Program-made: the position numbers and the translations under genes | Shown here: positions 26,456-35,240 of the stretch, in pieces | How the letters are laid out: each line of letters begins with the position of its first letter | Numbering within the stretch: position 1 is the first letter of the stretch | Notes under the pieces: generated by a model | The model's database searches: none | What the model saw: the letters and a program-made list of their open reading frames with translations, nothing else | What the model was told of the DNA's origin: nothing | NCBI GenBank assembly: GCA_902609685.1 | Contig: CACLSR010000002.1 | Coordinates: 62,001-126,000 of the forward strand | Direction: 5' to 3' | Length of the DNA: 64,000 bases | Source: an uncultured Pelagibacteraceae bacterium | GTDB lineage: Bacteria > Pseudomonadota > Alphaproteobacteria > Pelagibacterales > Pelagibacteraceae

Positions 26456-27019
26456 GTGAAAAATGTTTTTATTATTATAATTTTATTCATAACTTTAAAA
26501 AGCTTTGCTTTTTCGAAAGATAATTCATTTTATCCTGACGATTTATTTCACATAGATCATATGGACTCTCACAACAAAAAATTTGCGCTATATTTTAAGG
26601 GGCGAGAGAAATCGATTTTAGCTAGAGGTGAAGAAAGTAATTATATAAATGATTATCCAAAAGATCTTTATATCTATAATTACTCAACAAAGTCATCTTC
26701 ACCATTGATCTCTTATGATTGGTTTCCCTCTCAAGCCAAGTTTCATTTAGAGGAATATGACTTTCCTGTATTTCCAGACGACTTTGCTTATTACCTTTTA
26801 AAAGATGATAAAACACTGGTGATGATTAGTGCAGTTAAAAGTTTAAACGCAAACTTTAAGTATGATATTTTTAATAAGAAACTTGAACTTTACCCCACTA
26901 CAGGAAAATTTGATTTTATTATTTCGTCTTTTTCTAAGGATTGTGGGCATTATAAATTTAAAGATAATTATAAGTGTAGTATTTATAAACCTTTAATCTC
27001 GAGTAATTTAATCAATTAA
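26456..27019 (+). CDS. Secreted protein of unknown function
   Basis: A 187-residue protein starting with GTG at 26456, chosen because it is followed by a good signal peptide (KNVFIIIILF, then KSFAFSKD). The mature part is rich in aromatic residues and Asp/Lys, has two cysteines near the end (SKDCGHY and YKCSIY) and looks beta-rich. No family is recognised. Its last 8 bases overlap the convergent ftsY gene. Confidence 0.6.
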   Translation: MKNVFIIIILFITLKSFAFSKDNSFYPDDLFHIDHMDSHNKKFALYFKGREKSILARGEESNYINDYPKDLYIYNYSTKSSSPLISYDWFPSQAKFHLEEYDFPVFPDDFAYYLLKDDKTLVMISAVKSLNANFKYDIFNKKLELYPTTGKFDFIISSFSKDCGHYKFKDNYKCSIYKPLISSNLIN

Positions 27020-27929
27020 CCTGCGTAAAAGCCTCAGCAAATTTTTCTGCATTAAATAATTGTAAATCGTCTTCTTTTTCGCCCAAGCCTAAAGCAATAA
27101 TTGGTAATTGATATTTTTTTGCTATCGCCAGTAGAATACCGCCTTTGGCAGTTCCATCTAATTTGGTCATGATTAAGCCAGTTAATGGAATAATTTTGTT
27201 AAATTCTTCTACTTGATTAATTACATTCTGTCCCGATGTTGCGTCTAAAACTAAAATAATGTTGTGAGGGGCATCCTGGTCAATTTTTTTTGTTACATTG
27301 GCTATCTTTTTATATTCCTCCATTAAATTTTTTTTATTTTGTAGTCTTCCAGCAGTATCGATTAATACTTGGTGAAAATTATTTTTGATTGCTTCTTCAA
27401 CTGCTTTATATGCGACTGATGCTGGATCAGAACCTTGAGATGATTTAGTTATTTTAACGTCAATTTTATTTGCCCAGTTTTCTAATTGTTCAATAGCTGC
27501 TGCTCGAAAAGTATCAGAAGCGGCAAACATAACTTTGTTTCCATTAGTTTTTAAAATTTTACCTATTTTACCAATAGTTGTTGTTTTGCCAACACCATTC
27601 ACACCTGAGATTAATGTTGCATTGAGTTTATCTTTTTTTTCGAAAAAAGAATTATTCTCTAAAGGTTTCATTAGATTAATAATATATTCTTTTAAAATAA
27701 GATTTATCTCGGTTGATAAATCTTTATTTGGATCGATTTTTTTACTTGAAATGATTTCCTTGATCTCAGACGCAGCCTCGACACCTACATCTGACTCAAT
27801 TAAAAATTCTTCAATTTTATTTAAATTTTTATCGTCAATCTCTTTTTTTATAATTATTTCTTTTAGTCCAGATGTCAGTGCAGATGCACTTTTTTTAAAG
27901 CCTATCTTAAATTTATCAAAAATACCCAT
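27012..27929 (-). CDS. ftsY: Signal recognition particle receptor FtsY
   Basis: SRP-receptor GTPase that docks ribosome-Ffh complexes at the inner membrane. The 305-residue protein has an N domain (residues 1-95) and a G domain with P-loop GVNGVGKTT at 109-117, DTFRAAA, DTAGR at 191-195 and TKLDG at 255-259. It lacks the long acidic A domain of E. coli FtsY; the basic N-terminal helix FDKFKIGFKKS probably serves for membrane contact. It shares one base with the dapF stop and lies opposite ffh in the same region. Confidence 0.96.
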   Translation of the reverse strand: MGIFDKFKIGFKKSASALTSGLKEIIIKKEIDDKNLNKIEEFLIESDVGVEAASEIKEIISSKKIDPNKDLSTEINLILKEYIINLMKPLENNSFFEKKDKLNATLISGVNGVGKTTTIGKIGKILKTNGNKVMFAASDTFRAAAIEQLENWANKIDVKITKSSQGSDPASVAYKAVEEAIKNNFHQVLIDTAGRLQNKKNLMEEYKKIANVTKKIDQDAPHNIILVLDATSGQNVINQVEEFNKIIPLTGLIMTKLDGTAKGGILLAIAKKYQLPIIALGLGEKEDDLQLFNAEKFAEAFTQVN

Positions 27930-28753
27930 TATAGTTTGAACTCAATTTCTTTTATTTCTGAAACAGGTCCTTTCATGTGGATTGAATTTTTATCATCTAT
28001 AAGAATTGATAATTTACCTGTTTGAAATTCTATGTCTGTTTTATTTTCAGTAAGATCATTTAATTTACCAGCAAATGCTGTTGCACATGCAGCTGTTCCA
28101 CATGCTTTGGTCAGCCCCGCTCCTCTCTCCCATACCTTCACTCTAATTAAATTTTTATTAATTATTGTAGCAATTGTAACATTACATTTTTCTGGAAAAA
28201 TTTTATGATTTTCAATTTTGGGTCCAATTTTTTCAATATCAAAATTTTCAATTTCGTTTACAAAAAAAACAATATGTGGATTCCCAACATTAACTGCCGT
28301 CCCACCTGAATGTTCTTTGTTATTTGAATCAATAATCTTAATATTTAAATTTTTCGTATCTAGTTTTTCTGATAAAGGAATTTCGTTCCATTGTAATTTA
28401 GCTTTACCAATTTCAGTCGTAACAATGCTTTTATCTAATATTTTTGACTCTAAATTTCCATTTGAAGTTGACAAAATAATGTTTTCAGATTTTGTCTCCT
28501 CGGAGATTAATTTTGCAACACATCTAGTACCATTTCCACACGCACCAGACTCCCCTCCATCAGAATTAAAAAATTTTAAATTTGCATCACTTGATTTGCT
28601 AGATTCAATAAATATTAATTGATCACAGCCAATAAAATTTCTATCACAAATTTTTATGATTTGATCTTTAGTCAAATTGGTAATCTTTTGTCTATTATCA
28701 ATTATTACAAAATCATTACCTAATCCATCCATTTTAAAAGCCCTAATATCCAT
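27929..28753 (-). CDS. dapF: Diaminopimelate epimerase
   Basis: Converts LL- to meso-diaminopimelate for lysine and peptidoglycan synthesis. The 274-residue protein shows the opening FKMDGLGNDFVIID, the two catalytic cysteines Cys72 (SGACGNGTRC) and Cys218 (KACGTAAC), and the ERGAG motif before the second. It heads a two-gene minus-strand operon with ftsY (1-base overlap). A perfect TATAAT on the minus strand at 28794-28799 lies 41 bases upstream of the start codon. Confidence 0.96.
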   Translation of the reverse strand: MDIRAFKMDGLGNDFVIIDNRQKITNLTKDQIIKICDRNFIGCDQLIFIESSKSSDANLKFFNSDGGESGACGNGTRCVAKLISEETKSENIILSTSNGNLESKILDKSIVTTEIGKAKLQWNEIPLSEKLDTKNLNIKIIDSNNKEHSGGTAVNVGNPHIVFFVNEIENFDIEKIGPKIENHKIFPEKCNVTIATIINKNLIRVKVWERGAGLTKACGTAACATAFAGKLNDLTENKTDIEFQTGKLSILIDDKNSIHMKGPVSEIKEIEFKL

Positions 28754-28775
28754 ATATAGTTATTTAACTTATTTA

Positions 28776-28801
28776 TTGACTTTTTGAACCTCTATTATAG
28801 T
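28776..28801 (+). promoter_or_regulatory. Overlapping divergent promoter region between dapF and the ffh leader
   Basis: On the plus strand TTGACT (28776-28781) is followed by TATTAT (28793-28798) and TATAGT (28796-28801); the best spacing is only 14 bases. On the minus strand 28794-28799 reads TATAAT exactly. Plus-strand transcription would begin close to the base-paired start of the ffh leader RNA. The elements overlap, so the two directions may compete. Confidence 0.4.
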
Positions 28802-28802
28802 T

Positions 28803-28904
28803 TGTGGCAGTTTCCGCAAAAACGTTAAATTTGCGGTGTCTTTGGAAACAAAGAGATCGACACTAGTCAGCGAGGGTTCGCCCACTAGTGCGATTACTGC
28901 TGTG
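28803..28904 (+). ncRNA. Structured ffh leader RNA (candidate cis-regulatory element)
   Basis: The region folds on paper into a closed multi-branch. A basal helix pairs GCAGT (28807-28811) with ACTGC (28896-28900) and extends by G-U pairs. Inside are three hairpins: 28814-28820 with 28830-28836 (7 bp); 28839-28844 with 28849-28854 (6 bp, GAAA tetraloop); and 28861-28867 with 28884-28890 (7 bp) capped by GGG-TTCG-CCC at 28874-28883. The G+C content is above the local level, and the helix ends 10 bases before the ffh ATG. A comparative study of Candidatus Pelagibacter ubique intergenic regions reported a cis-regulatory RNA candidate before the SRP protein gene; this is very probably that element. 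Its ligand or mechanism is unknown to me. Confidence 0.8.
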
Positions 28905-28914
28905 TGAAATAAAT

Positions 28915-30273
28915 ATGTTTGAAAATTTAACAAATAAATTTGAGGAAGTTTTTTCCTCTCTGAAAAAAGCCCCTTCGCTTGATGAGAGCCAAGTTGATGA
29001 AGGCCTTAGAGCTATTAGACAAGCCTTACTAGAGGCCGATGTATCACTTGAGGTCGCAAAAGATTTTATTGAAAAAGTTAAACCTAAAGCTTTAGGGCAA
29101 GAAATTATCAGATCTACATCTCCTGGTGATATGGTTGTAAAAATTGTTTATGACGAATTAGTTAATTTATTAGGTGAAAAAAACATTGATGTAAATTTAA
29201 ACGCCGTTCCTCCCGTACCAATGATGTTAGTTGGTCTACAAGGTTCAGGTAAAACTACCACTACTGCAAAACTTGCAAGATATTTAGAAAATACAAAGAA
29301 AAAGAGGGTAATGATGGTCAGCTTAGATATTTATAGACCAGCTGCACAAGAACAATTGAAATCTTTAGGTGAGCAAAATGATATCTTAACTTTACCAATT
29401 ATAGAGGGTCAACAACCAGCAGATATTTGTCAAAGAGCAATAAGTGCTGCAAATTTAAATGGTGCCGACATTATCTTATTTGATACAGCTGGCAGAACAC
29501 AAATAGATCTTCAAATGATGAGTGAAATAAAGCAGATTGAAAATATAATCAATCCCGCTGAAACTTTTTTAGTTGCAGATTCTTTAACAGGTCAAGTAGC
29601 AGCATCAGTTGCAAAAGAATTTAAAAATACTGTAAGTTTATCAGGAATTATTTTAACAAGAGCTGATGGTGATGCCAGAGGTGGGGCCGCGGTAAGTATG
29701 AAATTTGTATCAGAGGTTCCAATTAAGTTTTTAGGGGTAGGAGAAAAAATTGAAAATTTTGAGGTGTTTCATCCTGATAGGATTGCTAACCGAATTCTTG
29801 GAATGGGAGATATTGTATCTCTAGTTGAAAAAGCAGCACAAGATTTAGGTGAAGAAAATATTAAAAAGACAGAAGAGAATTTAAAAAAGGGACAATTTTC
29901 AATGCAAGATTATTTAACTCAACTAAGACAGATGAAAAAAATGGGTGGAATAGAAGGAATTATGTCTTTTATGCCAGGTATTTCTAAAGTTAAATCACAA
30001 ATGGATTCTGCTGGTATTGACGAGAGTGTTATCACTAAGAACGAGGCTATAATTTTATCGATGACAAAAAAAGAAAGAGAGAACCCAAAAATAATTGATG
30101 TTTCTAGAAAAAAAAGAATTGCTAATGGCTCTGGAACTGATCCAGCCACTATCAATAAATTGTTAAAACAATTTAAAATGATGTCTGAAATGATGAGAAA
30201 GATGTCTAAAGGAAATCTGAAAGGTATGTCTGACAAAGGAATACCACCAGAATTATTTAATCAATTAAAATAA
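28915..30273 (+). CDS. ffh: Signal recognition particle protein Ffh
   Basis: GTPase that binds signal peptides and SRP RNA. The start is set at the ATG at 28915 because MFENLTNKFEEVF is the usual Ffh N-terminus; an in-frame GTG at 28888 lies inside the leader hairpin. The 452-residue protein has an N domain, a G domain with P-loop GLQGSGKTTT at 107-116 and DTAGRTQ, and a Met-rich M domain from about residue 320 (GGIEGIMSFMPG, then several Met near KMMSEMMRKM). No Shine-Dalgarno is visible, and the leader RNA ends just upstream, which suits translational control. Confidence 0.96.
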   Translation: MFENLTNKFEEVFSSLKKAPSLDESQVDEGLRAIRQALLEADVSLEVAKDFIEKVKPKALGQEIIRSTSPGDMVVKIVYDELVNLLGEKNIDVNLNAVPPVPMMLVGLQGSGKTTTTAKLARYLENTKKKRVMMVSLDIYRPAAQEQLKSLGEQNDILTLPIIEGQQPADICQRAISAANLNGADIILFDTAGRTQIDLQMMSEIKQIENIINPAETFLVADSLTGQVAASVAKEFKNTVSLSGIILTRADGDARGGAAVSMKFVSEVPIKFLGVGEKIENFEVFHPDRIANRILGMGDIVSLVEKAAQDLGEENIKKTEENLKKGQFSMQDYLTQLRQMKKMGGIEGIMSFMPGISKVKSQMDSAGIDESVITKNEAIILSMTKKERENPKIIDVSRKKRIANGSGTDPATINKLLKQFKMMSEMMRKMSKGNLKGMSDKGIPPELFNQLK

Positions 30274-30286
30274 AAAAGGAGAGTAA

Positions 30287-30799
30287 ATGTTAAAACTTAG
30301 ATTATCAAGAGGTGGAACAAAGAAAAGACCAGTTTACAAAGTTGTTGTAGCTGATAGTCGTTTTGCAAGAGATGGACGTTTCATAGAAAAAGTTGGTTTT
30401 TTTAATCCTCTATTACCTAAAGAAAAAAAAGAGAGAATAGGATTAGAGGCTGAAAGAATTAAATATTGGTTAGGCCAAGGTGCACAACCGACTACAAGAG
30501 TAGCAAGAATCTTAGGTGAAAATGAGTTAATGCCAATGCCTGCTAATGGTAATAATCCTCAAAAAGCTATTCCAAAAAAAGATAGAAAAAAAGAAGGGTC
30601 TGATGATCCTAAAAAGGAAGAGGCAGCAAAAGCAGATGCAGCACCGACAGATGGAGCAAAAAAAGAAGAAGCACCAAAAGCAGAAGCTCCAAAAGCAGAA
30701 GCTAAAAAAGAGGAAGCTCCAAAAGCAGACGCTAAAAAAGAGGAAGCTCCAAAAGCAGAAGCTAAAAAAGAGGAAGCTCCAAAAGAGGAAAAAAAGTAA
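30287..30799 (+). CDS. rpsP: Ribosomal protein bS16 with a long repetitive C-terminal tail
   Basis: The first 80 or so residues are standard S16 ([50 protein letters not shown]). The family is usually about 80-90 residues, but this protein has 170. Residues from about 100 on are almost only Lys, Glu, Ala and Pro, with repeats built on [10 protein letters not shown]. The tail is expected to be disordered and to extend from the 30S surface. GGAG before the ATG (about 30279-30282) is a good Shine-Dalgarno site. The gene opens an rpsP-trmD-rplS operon that lacks rimM. Confidence 0.95.
   Translation: MLKLRLSRGGTKKRPVYKVVVADSRFARDGRFIEKVGFFNPLLPKEKKERIGLEAERIKYWLGQGAQPTTRVARILGENELMPMPANGNNPQKAIPKKDRKKEGSDDPKKEEAAKADAAPTDGAKKEEAPKAEAPKAEAKKEEAPKADAKKEEAPKAEAKKEEAPKEEKK
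30691..30780 (+). repeat. Three tandem 30-bp repeats inside rpsP
   Basis: Units 30691-30720, 30721-30750 and 30751-30780 are identical except for one base in the second (30730, A to C). Each codes for ten residues, [10 protein letters not shown] (second unit [10 protein letters not shown]). A diverged partial unit precedes them at 30661-30690. Near-identity at the DNA level implies recent expansion or copy-number variation. Confidence 0.9.
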
Positions 30800-30813
30800 T
30801 TTAAGGTTTACTT

Positions 30814-31500
30814 ATGTTAAAGACACAAGTGTTAACACTTTATCCAGAAATTTTCCCTGGTCCGTTAAATAAAGGATTATATGGAAAAGCAATGGCTAAA
30901 AAGATATGGAGTCTTGATGTAGTAAACATAAGAGATGCAGCCACAGATAAACACAAAACTGTTGATGATACTCCATATGGTGGTGGATCAGGTATGCTAT
31001 TAAAACCAGACATATTAGCAAAATCAATTGATAAAAATATCCAGAAGGGGGAAAGAATTTTTTATCTTTCGCCAAAAGGTAAAAAATTTGATCAAAAACT
31101 TGCACAAGATTTATCAAAAGAAAAATCATTCAGTTTAATTTGTGGACATTTCGAAGGTGTTGATGAAAGAGTACTATCCACAAGAAATATTGAGGAAATA
31201 AGTATAGGAGATTATGTGCTTTCTGGAGGGGAAACAGCTGCTCTTGTAGTTCTTGATAGTGTGTTAAGACTTTTGCCTGGAGTTTTAGGTAATGATAAAT
31301 CATCTTCAGAGGAAACTTTTGAAAATGGTCTTTTAGAGTATCCTCAATATACAAAACCTCAAATTTGGGAGAAAAAATCAGTACCAGATGTCTTATTATC
31401 AGGGGATCATAGCAAAATTAAAGACTGGCGTTTATCTCAATCTGAGGCTATAACACGCGTCCGAAGACCAGATTTGTGGCAAAAATATAAGAAAGATTAA
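30814..31500 (+). CDS. trmD: tRNA (guanine-N1)-methyltransferase TrmD
   Basis: Methylates G37 of tRNAs, which prevents +1 frameshifting. The 228-residue SPOUT protein has the opening [39 protein letters not shown] and the knot region [20 protein letters not shown] that binds S-adenosylmethionine. It lies 14 bases after rpsP, directly in the place where rimM normally sits, and is followed by rplS. Confidence 0.96.
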   Translation: MLKTQVLTLYPEIFPGPLNKGLYGKAMAKKIWSLDVVNIRDAATDKHKTVDDTPYGGGSGMLLKPDILAKSIDKNIQKGERIFYLSPKGKKFDQKLAQDLSKEKSFSLICGHFEGVDERVLSTRNIEEISIGDYVLSGGETAALVVLDSVLRLLPGVLGNDKSSSEETFENGLLEYPQYTKPQIWEKKSVPDVLLSGDHSKIKDWRLSQSEAITRVRRPDLWQKYKKD

Positions 31501-31516
31501 CTTGATAAATATTGAA

Positions 31517-32095
31517 ATGAAAACGATTGAAGAAATAAATCAACATAATGTAAAAAAAATTCTTTCGGAAAAAAAGATTCCAGAATTCTTTCCAGGTGAT
31601 GTTGTAAAAGTTGGTGTAAGAATTACAGAGGGAAAGAAAGAGAGAATTCAGTATTTTGAAGGTGTATGTATTGCCAAAAAAAGCAGAGATTTAAATTCTT
31701 CTTTTACAGTTAGAAAGATTTCTTTTGGTGAAGGTGTTGAGAGAACATTCCCACTATTTGGTACAGTAATTGACTCAATTAAAGTTATTCGTTCCGGAAA
31801 AGTTAGAAGAGCTAAACTATATTACTTAAGAGATAGAACTGGTAAATCAGCTAGAATTGCCGAAAAAATAAGAAAGAAGATTGGTATTGATATAGATGTA
31901 AAACCAGAAACAGTAACTGAGGAAAATTTAGCTCCTGTTTCAACAGAAGCATCTGATAATAAAGAAGATGTAACTAAGGCAGAGGCTAAGAAAGAAGAAA
32001 CTCCTAAGGAAGAGCCAAAAAAAGAAGAAACAGCCAAAGTTGAAACAAAACCTAAAACTGAAGAAAAACTTGAAACTTCTCCAGAAAAAAAATAA
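31517..32095 (+). CDS. rplS: Ribosomal protein bL19 with a charged C-terminal tail
   Basis: The ATG at 31517 ([11 protein letters not shown]) is preferred; an in-frame TTG at 31502, 1 base after trmD, is the alternative. The L19 core is clear ([50 protein letters not shown]). A usual L19 has about 115-130 residues; this one has 192. The last 60 or so residues are Lys/Glu/Thr/Pro-rich ([17 protein letters not shown]) and resemble the tail of S16 encoded just upstream. The core sits near the 30S-50S interface. Confidence 0.94.
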   Translation: MKTIEEINQHNVKKILSEKKIPEFFPGDVVKVGVRITEGKKERIQYFEGVCIAKKSRDLNSSFTVRKISFGEGVERTFPLFGTVIDSIKVIRSGKVRRAKLYYLRDRTGKSARIAEKIRKKIGIDIDVKPETVTEENLAPVSTEASDNKEDVTKAEAKKEETPKEEPKKEETAKVETKPKTEEKLETSPEKK

Positions 32096-32106
32096 ATTTT
32101 TTTTCA

Positions 32107-33510
32107 ATGCCTAATACTCTTTACGACAAAATTTGGAAAGAACACTTAGTTGATCAGCAAGATGATGGAACAGCTTTATTATTTGTTGATAGGCATCTCG
32201 TTCATGAAGTGACCAGTCCACAAGCATTTGAAGGTTTACGAAATTCTAAAAGAAAAGTAAGACACCCAAAGCTTACATTGGCCGTTGCAGATCACAACGT
32301 CCCAACTACTGATAGAACCAATGGTATTTCAGATAAAGAATCTAAAATTCAAGTTGATACATTAGAAAAGAATTGTAAGGAATTTGATATCCAACTCTTT
32401 GGAATGGAGGATAAGCGTCAAGGCATAGTTCATATAATTGGTCCTGAACAAGGATTTACTCAACCTGGAACAGTTATAGTTTGTGGAGATAGTCATACAG
32501 CTACACATGGAGCGTTTGGTGCTTTAGCATTTGGTATAGGCACCTCAGAGGTTGAACACGTACTAGCAACACAAACTTTAGTGCAAAAAAAAGCAAAAAA
32601 TTTCAGAATTAATGTTAATGGAAAACTTCCGTTAGGTGTTACTTCAAAAGATGTAATTTTACAAATAATTGGAAAAATAGGAACAGCAGGTGGAACAGGA
32701 TGTGTTATTGAGTATGCTGGTGATTTAATCAGATCATTGAGTGTTGAGCAAAGAATGACTATATGCAACATGACTATAGAGGGTGGAGCAAGAGCAGGTT
32801 TGATTGCACCAGACGAAAAAATTTTCAAGTATTTGGAGGGAAAACCTATGTCACCCAAAGGTGAAAAATGGGATAAAGCTTTAGCGTACTGGAGAAGTTT
32901 AAAATCTGATGATGGTGCAAATTTTGATAAAGAAATAAGTCTTCAAGCTAATGAAATTTCACCGATGATTACCTGGGGAACTTCACCTCAAGATGTCATT
33001 ACTATTGAGGATAAAGTACCAAACCCAGACAATGAAAAAGATGAGGATAGAAAAAATTCTATTGAAAGAGCTCTAAAATATATGGGTTTAAAACCTGATA
33101 TGGCTGCTAAAGATATTAAGATTGATAAGGTTTTTATTGGTAGTTGTACAAATGGAAGAATTGAGGATTTACGAGAAGCAGCAAAGATTTTAAAAGATAA
33201 AAAAATTGCCTCTCATGTTCATGCAATGGTTGTTCCAGGATCTGGTTTAGTGAAAGAACAAGCAGAGCAAGAGGGTTTACATAAAATATTTGAAGAATCT
33301 GGTTTTGAATGGAGAGAACCAGGATGTTCTATGTGTTTGGCAATGAATGCTGATAAACTAAAACCAGAGCAAAGATGTGCATCAACATCAAACAGAAATT
33401 TTGAGGGAAGACAAGGTAGAGGTGGAAGAACACACCTTGTGAGCCCAGGAATGGCAGCTGCAGCAGCGATTTCTGGAAATTTGGATGATGTAAGAAAGTA
33501 TCAAAATTAA
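32107..33510 (+). CDS. leuC: 3-isopropylmalate dehydratase large subunit
   Basis: Isomerises 2- to 3-isopropylmalate in leucine synthesis, with LeuD. The 467-residue aconitase-family protein has the Fe-S cysteines in GSCTNG and [23 protein letters not shown] near residue 128, and the closing [10 protein letters not shown] and [12 protein letters not shown]. It overlaps leuD by 1 base and starts 11 bases after rplS, so it may partly be read from the ribosomal operon. leuA is not in the window. Confidence 0.97.
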   Translation: MPNTLYDKIWKEHLVDQQDDGTALLFVDRHLVHEVTSPQAFEGLRNSKRKVRHPKLTLAVADHNVPTTDRTNGISDKESKIQVDTLEKNCKEFDIQLFGMEDKRQGIVHIIGPEQGFTQPGTVIVCGDSHTATHGAFGALAFGIGTSEVEHVLATQTLVQKKAKNFRINVNGKLPLGVTSKDVILQIIGKIGTAGGTGCVIEYAGDLIRSLSVEQRMTICNMTIEGGARAGLIAPDEKIFKYLEGKPMSPKGEKWDKALAYWRSLKSDDGANFDKEISLQANEISPMITWGTSPQDVITIEDKVPNPDNEKDEDRKNSIERALKYMGLKPDMAAKDIKIDKVFIGSCTNGRIEDLREAAKILKDKKIASHVHAMVVPGSGLVKEQAEQEGLHKIFEESGFEWREPGCSMCLAMNADKLKPEQRCASTSNRNFEGRQGRGGRTHLVSPGMAAAAAISGNLDDVRKYQN

Positions 33511-34115
33511 TGCAAAAATTTTCTACATTAAAAAGTATTCCAGCATATTTACCAATAGTAAATATCGATACTGATATGATTATCCCAAAGCAGTTTTTAA
33601 AAACAATTAAAAGAACTGGACTTGGAAAAAATTTGTTTTTTGAAATGAGGTATGATGATAATGGAAATAAAATAGGCGATTTTATATTAAACCAAGATCC
33701 ATTTACAAATTCAAAAATACTGATAGCAGGAAAAAACTTTGGTTGTGGATCCTCAAGAGAACACGCTCCTTGGGCATTATTAGATTTTGGTATTACATGT
33801 GTAATTAGCTCGAGTTTTGCTGATATTTTTTATAGCAATTGTTTTAAAAATGGAATTTTACCAATTATTGTTGATGAAGAAAAAATAAAAGAATTATCTG
33901 AATATGCTAATAGAAAAGAGGAAATTTCAGTAGACCTTAAAGAAGAAAAAATAGTTTATGGTAATAATGAAATTAAATTCAAAATAGACTCCTTTAAAAA
34001 GAAATGTCTTCTCGAAGGCTTAGATGATATTGCGCTATCTTTAAACAAGTCTGATAAGATAAATAGTTTTGAGCAAAAATTAAAAAGCTCTAAGCCATGG
34101 ATTATAAGTGATTAA
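33510..34115 (+). CDS. leuD: 3-isopropylmalate dehydratase small subunit
   Basis: The swivelling-domain subunit of isopropylmalate isomerase, 201 residues. Motifs: [22 protein letters not shown] near residue 20, [22 protein letters not shown] near residue 75, and [17 protein letters not shown]. It overlaps leuC by 1 base and leuB by 8. Confidence 0.96.
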   Translation: MQKFSTLKSIPAYLPIVNIDTDMIIPKQFLKTIKRTGLGKNLFFEMRYDDNGNKIGDFILNQDPFTNSKILIAGKNFGCGSSREHAPWALLDFGITCVISSSFADIFYSNCFKNGILPIIVDEEKIKELSEYANRKEEISVDLKEEKIVYGNNEIKFKIDSFKKKCLLEGLDDIALSLNKSDKINSFEQKLKSSKPWIISD

Positions 34116-35214
34116 GGTAAAAAAGAGAAAGATACTATTACTTCCCGGAGATGGTATTGGTCCCGAAGTTATTGGTGAAGTAAAAAAAATTATCAGTTGG
34201 TTCAATGATAAAAAGTCTCTAGATTTTGAGACGGATGAAGATTTAGCGGGAGGATGCTCTTACGATAAGCATGGTACACCGATTACAGATGAGGTTTTTT
34301 ATAAAGCATTAGAAAGTGCAGTTGTTATGTTAGGCGCTGTAGGAGGACCAAAGTGGGATAATGTTGAGTTTTCTAAAAAACCTGAGAGAGCACTTTTAAA
34401 ACTAAGAAAAGAATTAAAACTATTTGCTAATTTGAGACCAGCGATATGTTTTAAACAATTAGTTGATGCCTCAACATTAAAACCTGAAATTGTCTCAGGT
34501 TTAGATATTATGATTGTAAGAGAGTTAACTGGAGGAATATATTTTGGTGAGCCTAGAGGAATTAAACCAATAGAAAATGGGGAAAGAAAAGGGATTAATA
34601 CACACACTTACACAAGCAATGAGATTATAAGAGTTGCTAGAGTTGCCTTTGATTTAGCAAAAAAAAGATCAAACAAAGTAACTTCTTGCGAAAAATCTAA
34701 TGTTATGGAGGCAGGCCAACTTTGGAAAGAAGAGGTTCAGACATTACACGATAAAGAATTTAAGGATGTTGAACTAAGTCATATGCTTGCAGACAATTGT
34801 GCTATGCAGTTGTTGAGAAATCCAAAGCAATTTGATGTAATTGTAACAGATAATTTATTTGGAGATATGTTATCTGACCAAGCCTCAATGTTAACTGGAT
34901 CACTAGGTCTTTTACCTTCTGCATCTTTGGGTGCAAAAAATAAAGATGGAGAAATGAGGGCTATGTATGAACCTATTCATGGTTCGGCTCCAGATATAGC
35001 TGGTAAAAGTATTGCTAATCCAATAGCTACAATTCTAAGTTTTGCTATGGCTTTGAGATATTCATTAGATTTAGATAAAGAGGCAGAAGCTCTGGAAAAA
35101 GCTGTACAGGATGTATTAAATGATGGTTTGAGAACTAAAGACATTTTATCAAAAGGTACAAAAGAGGTGACTACATCACAAATGGGTGATGCGATCATTT
35201 CAAAATTGCAATAA
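34108..35214 (+). CDS. leuB: 3-isopropylmalate dehydrogenase
   Basis: Oxidative decarboxylation of 3-isopropylmalate to 2-oxoisocaproate with NAD. The 368-residue protein has [11 protein letters not shown] near the start, [13 protein letters not shown], the metal site [15 protein letters not shown] and the NAD loop [13 protein letters not shown]. The start is GTG, overlapping leuD by 8 bases; no ATG precedes the conserved [10 protein letters not shown] likely promoter for dmdC lies in its last bases. Confidence 0.97.
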   Translation: MIKVKKRKILLLPGDGIGPEVIGEVKKIISWFNDKKSLDFETDEDLAGGCSYDKHGTPITDEVFYKALESAVVMLGAVGGPKWDNVEFSKKPERALLKLRKELKLFANLRPAICFKQLVDASTLKPEIVSGLDIMIVRELTGGIYFGEPRGIKPIENGERKGINTHTYTSNEIIRVARVAFDLAKKRSNKVTSCEKSNVMEAGQLWKEEVQTLHDKEFKDVELSHMLADNCAMQLLRNPKQFDVIVTDNLFGDMLSDQASMLTGSLGLLPSASLGAKNKDGEMRAMYEPIHGSAPDIAGKSIANPIATILSFAMALRYSLDLDKEAEALEKAVQDVLNDGLRTKDILSKGTKEVTTSQMGDAIISKLQ

Positions 35215-35234
35215 TTAATTAATTATTTTAGAAT
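35206..35234 (+). promoter_or_regulatory. Probable promoter for the dmd cluster
   Basis: TTGCAA (35206-35211) and TAGAAT (35229-35234) are exactly 17 bases apart. The -10 matches 5 of 6 consensus bases. It straddles the leuB stop, and the predicted start of transcription falls at or next to the dmdC ATG at 35241, giving a leaderless message. Confidence 0.4.
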
Positions 35235-35240
35235 CAAATT

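Noticed and set aside
27535-27939. 134-codon plus-strand frame opposite ftsY
   Set aside because: It lies wholly antisense to a well-conserved GTPase gene and shows no domain; a composition shadow. The same applies to the frame opposite dapF at 28218-28622.
28803-28904. Leader taken as the SRP 4.5S RNA gene itself
   Set aside because: The conserved 4.5S apical motif (GGAAG and AGCAG flanking loops on a long single hairpin) is not present; the fold is a multi-branch attached to the ffh start.
28888-28914. GTG start for ffh
   Set aside because: It falls inside the third hairpin of the leader RNA and adds nine residues not seen in the family; the ATG at 28915 gives the normal N-terminus.
30691-30780. 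Regular 30-bp repeats considered as a CRISPR array
   Set aside because: Units are directly adjacent without spacers and are in frame inside rpsP.
30546-30872. Second long Lys/Gln-rich frame overlapping rpsP and trmD
   Set aside because: It is the +1 shadow of the repetitive S16 tail; the repeat period of 30 keeps all frames open. No start signal or family match.
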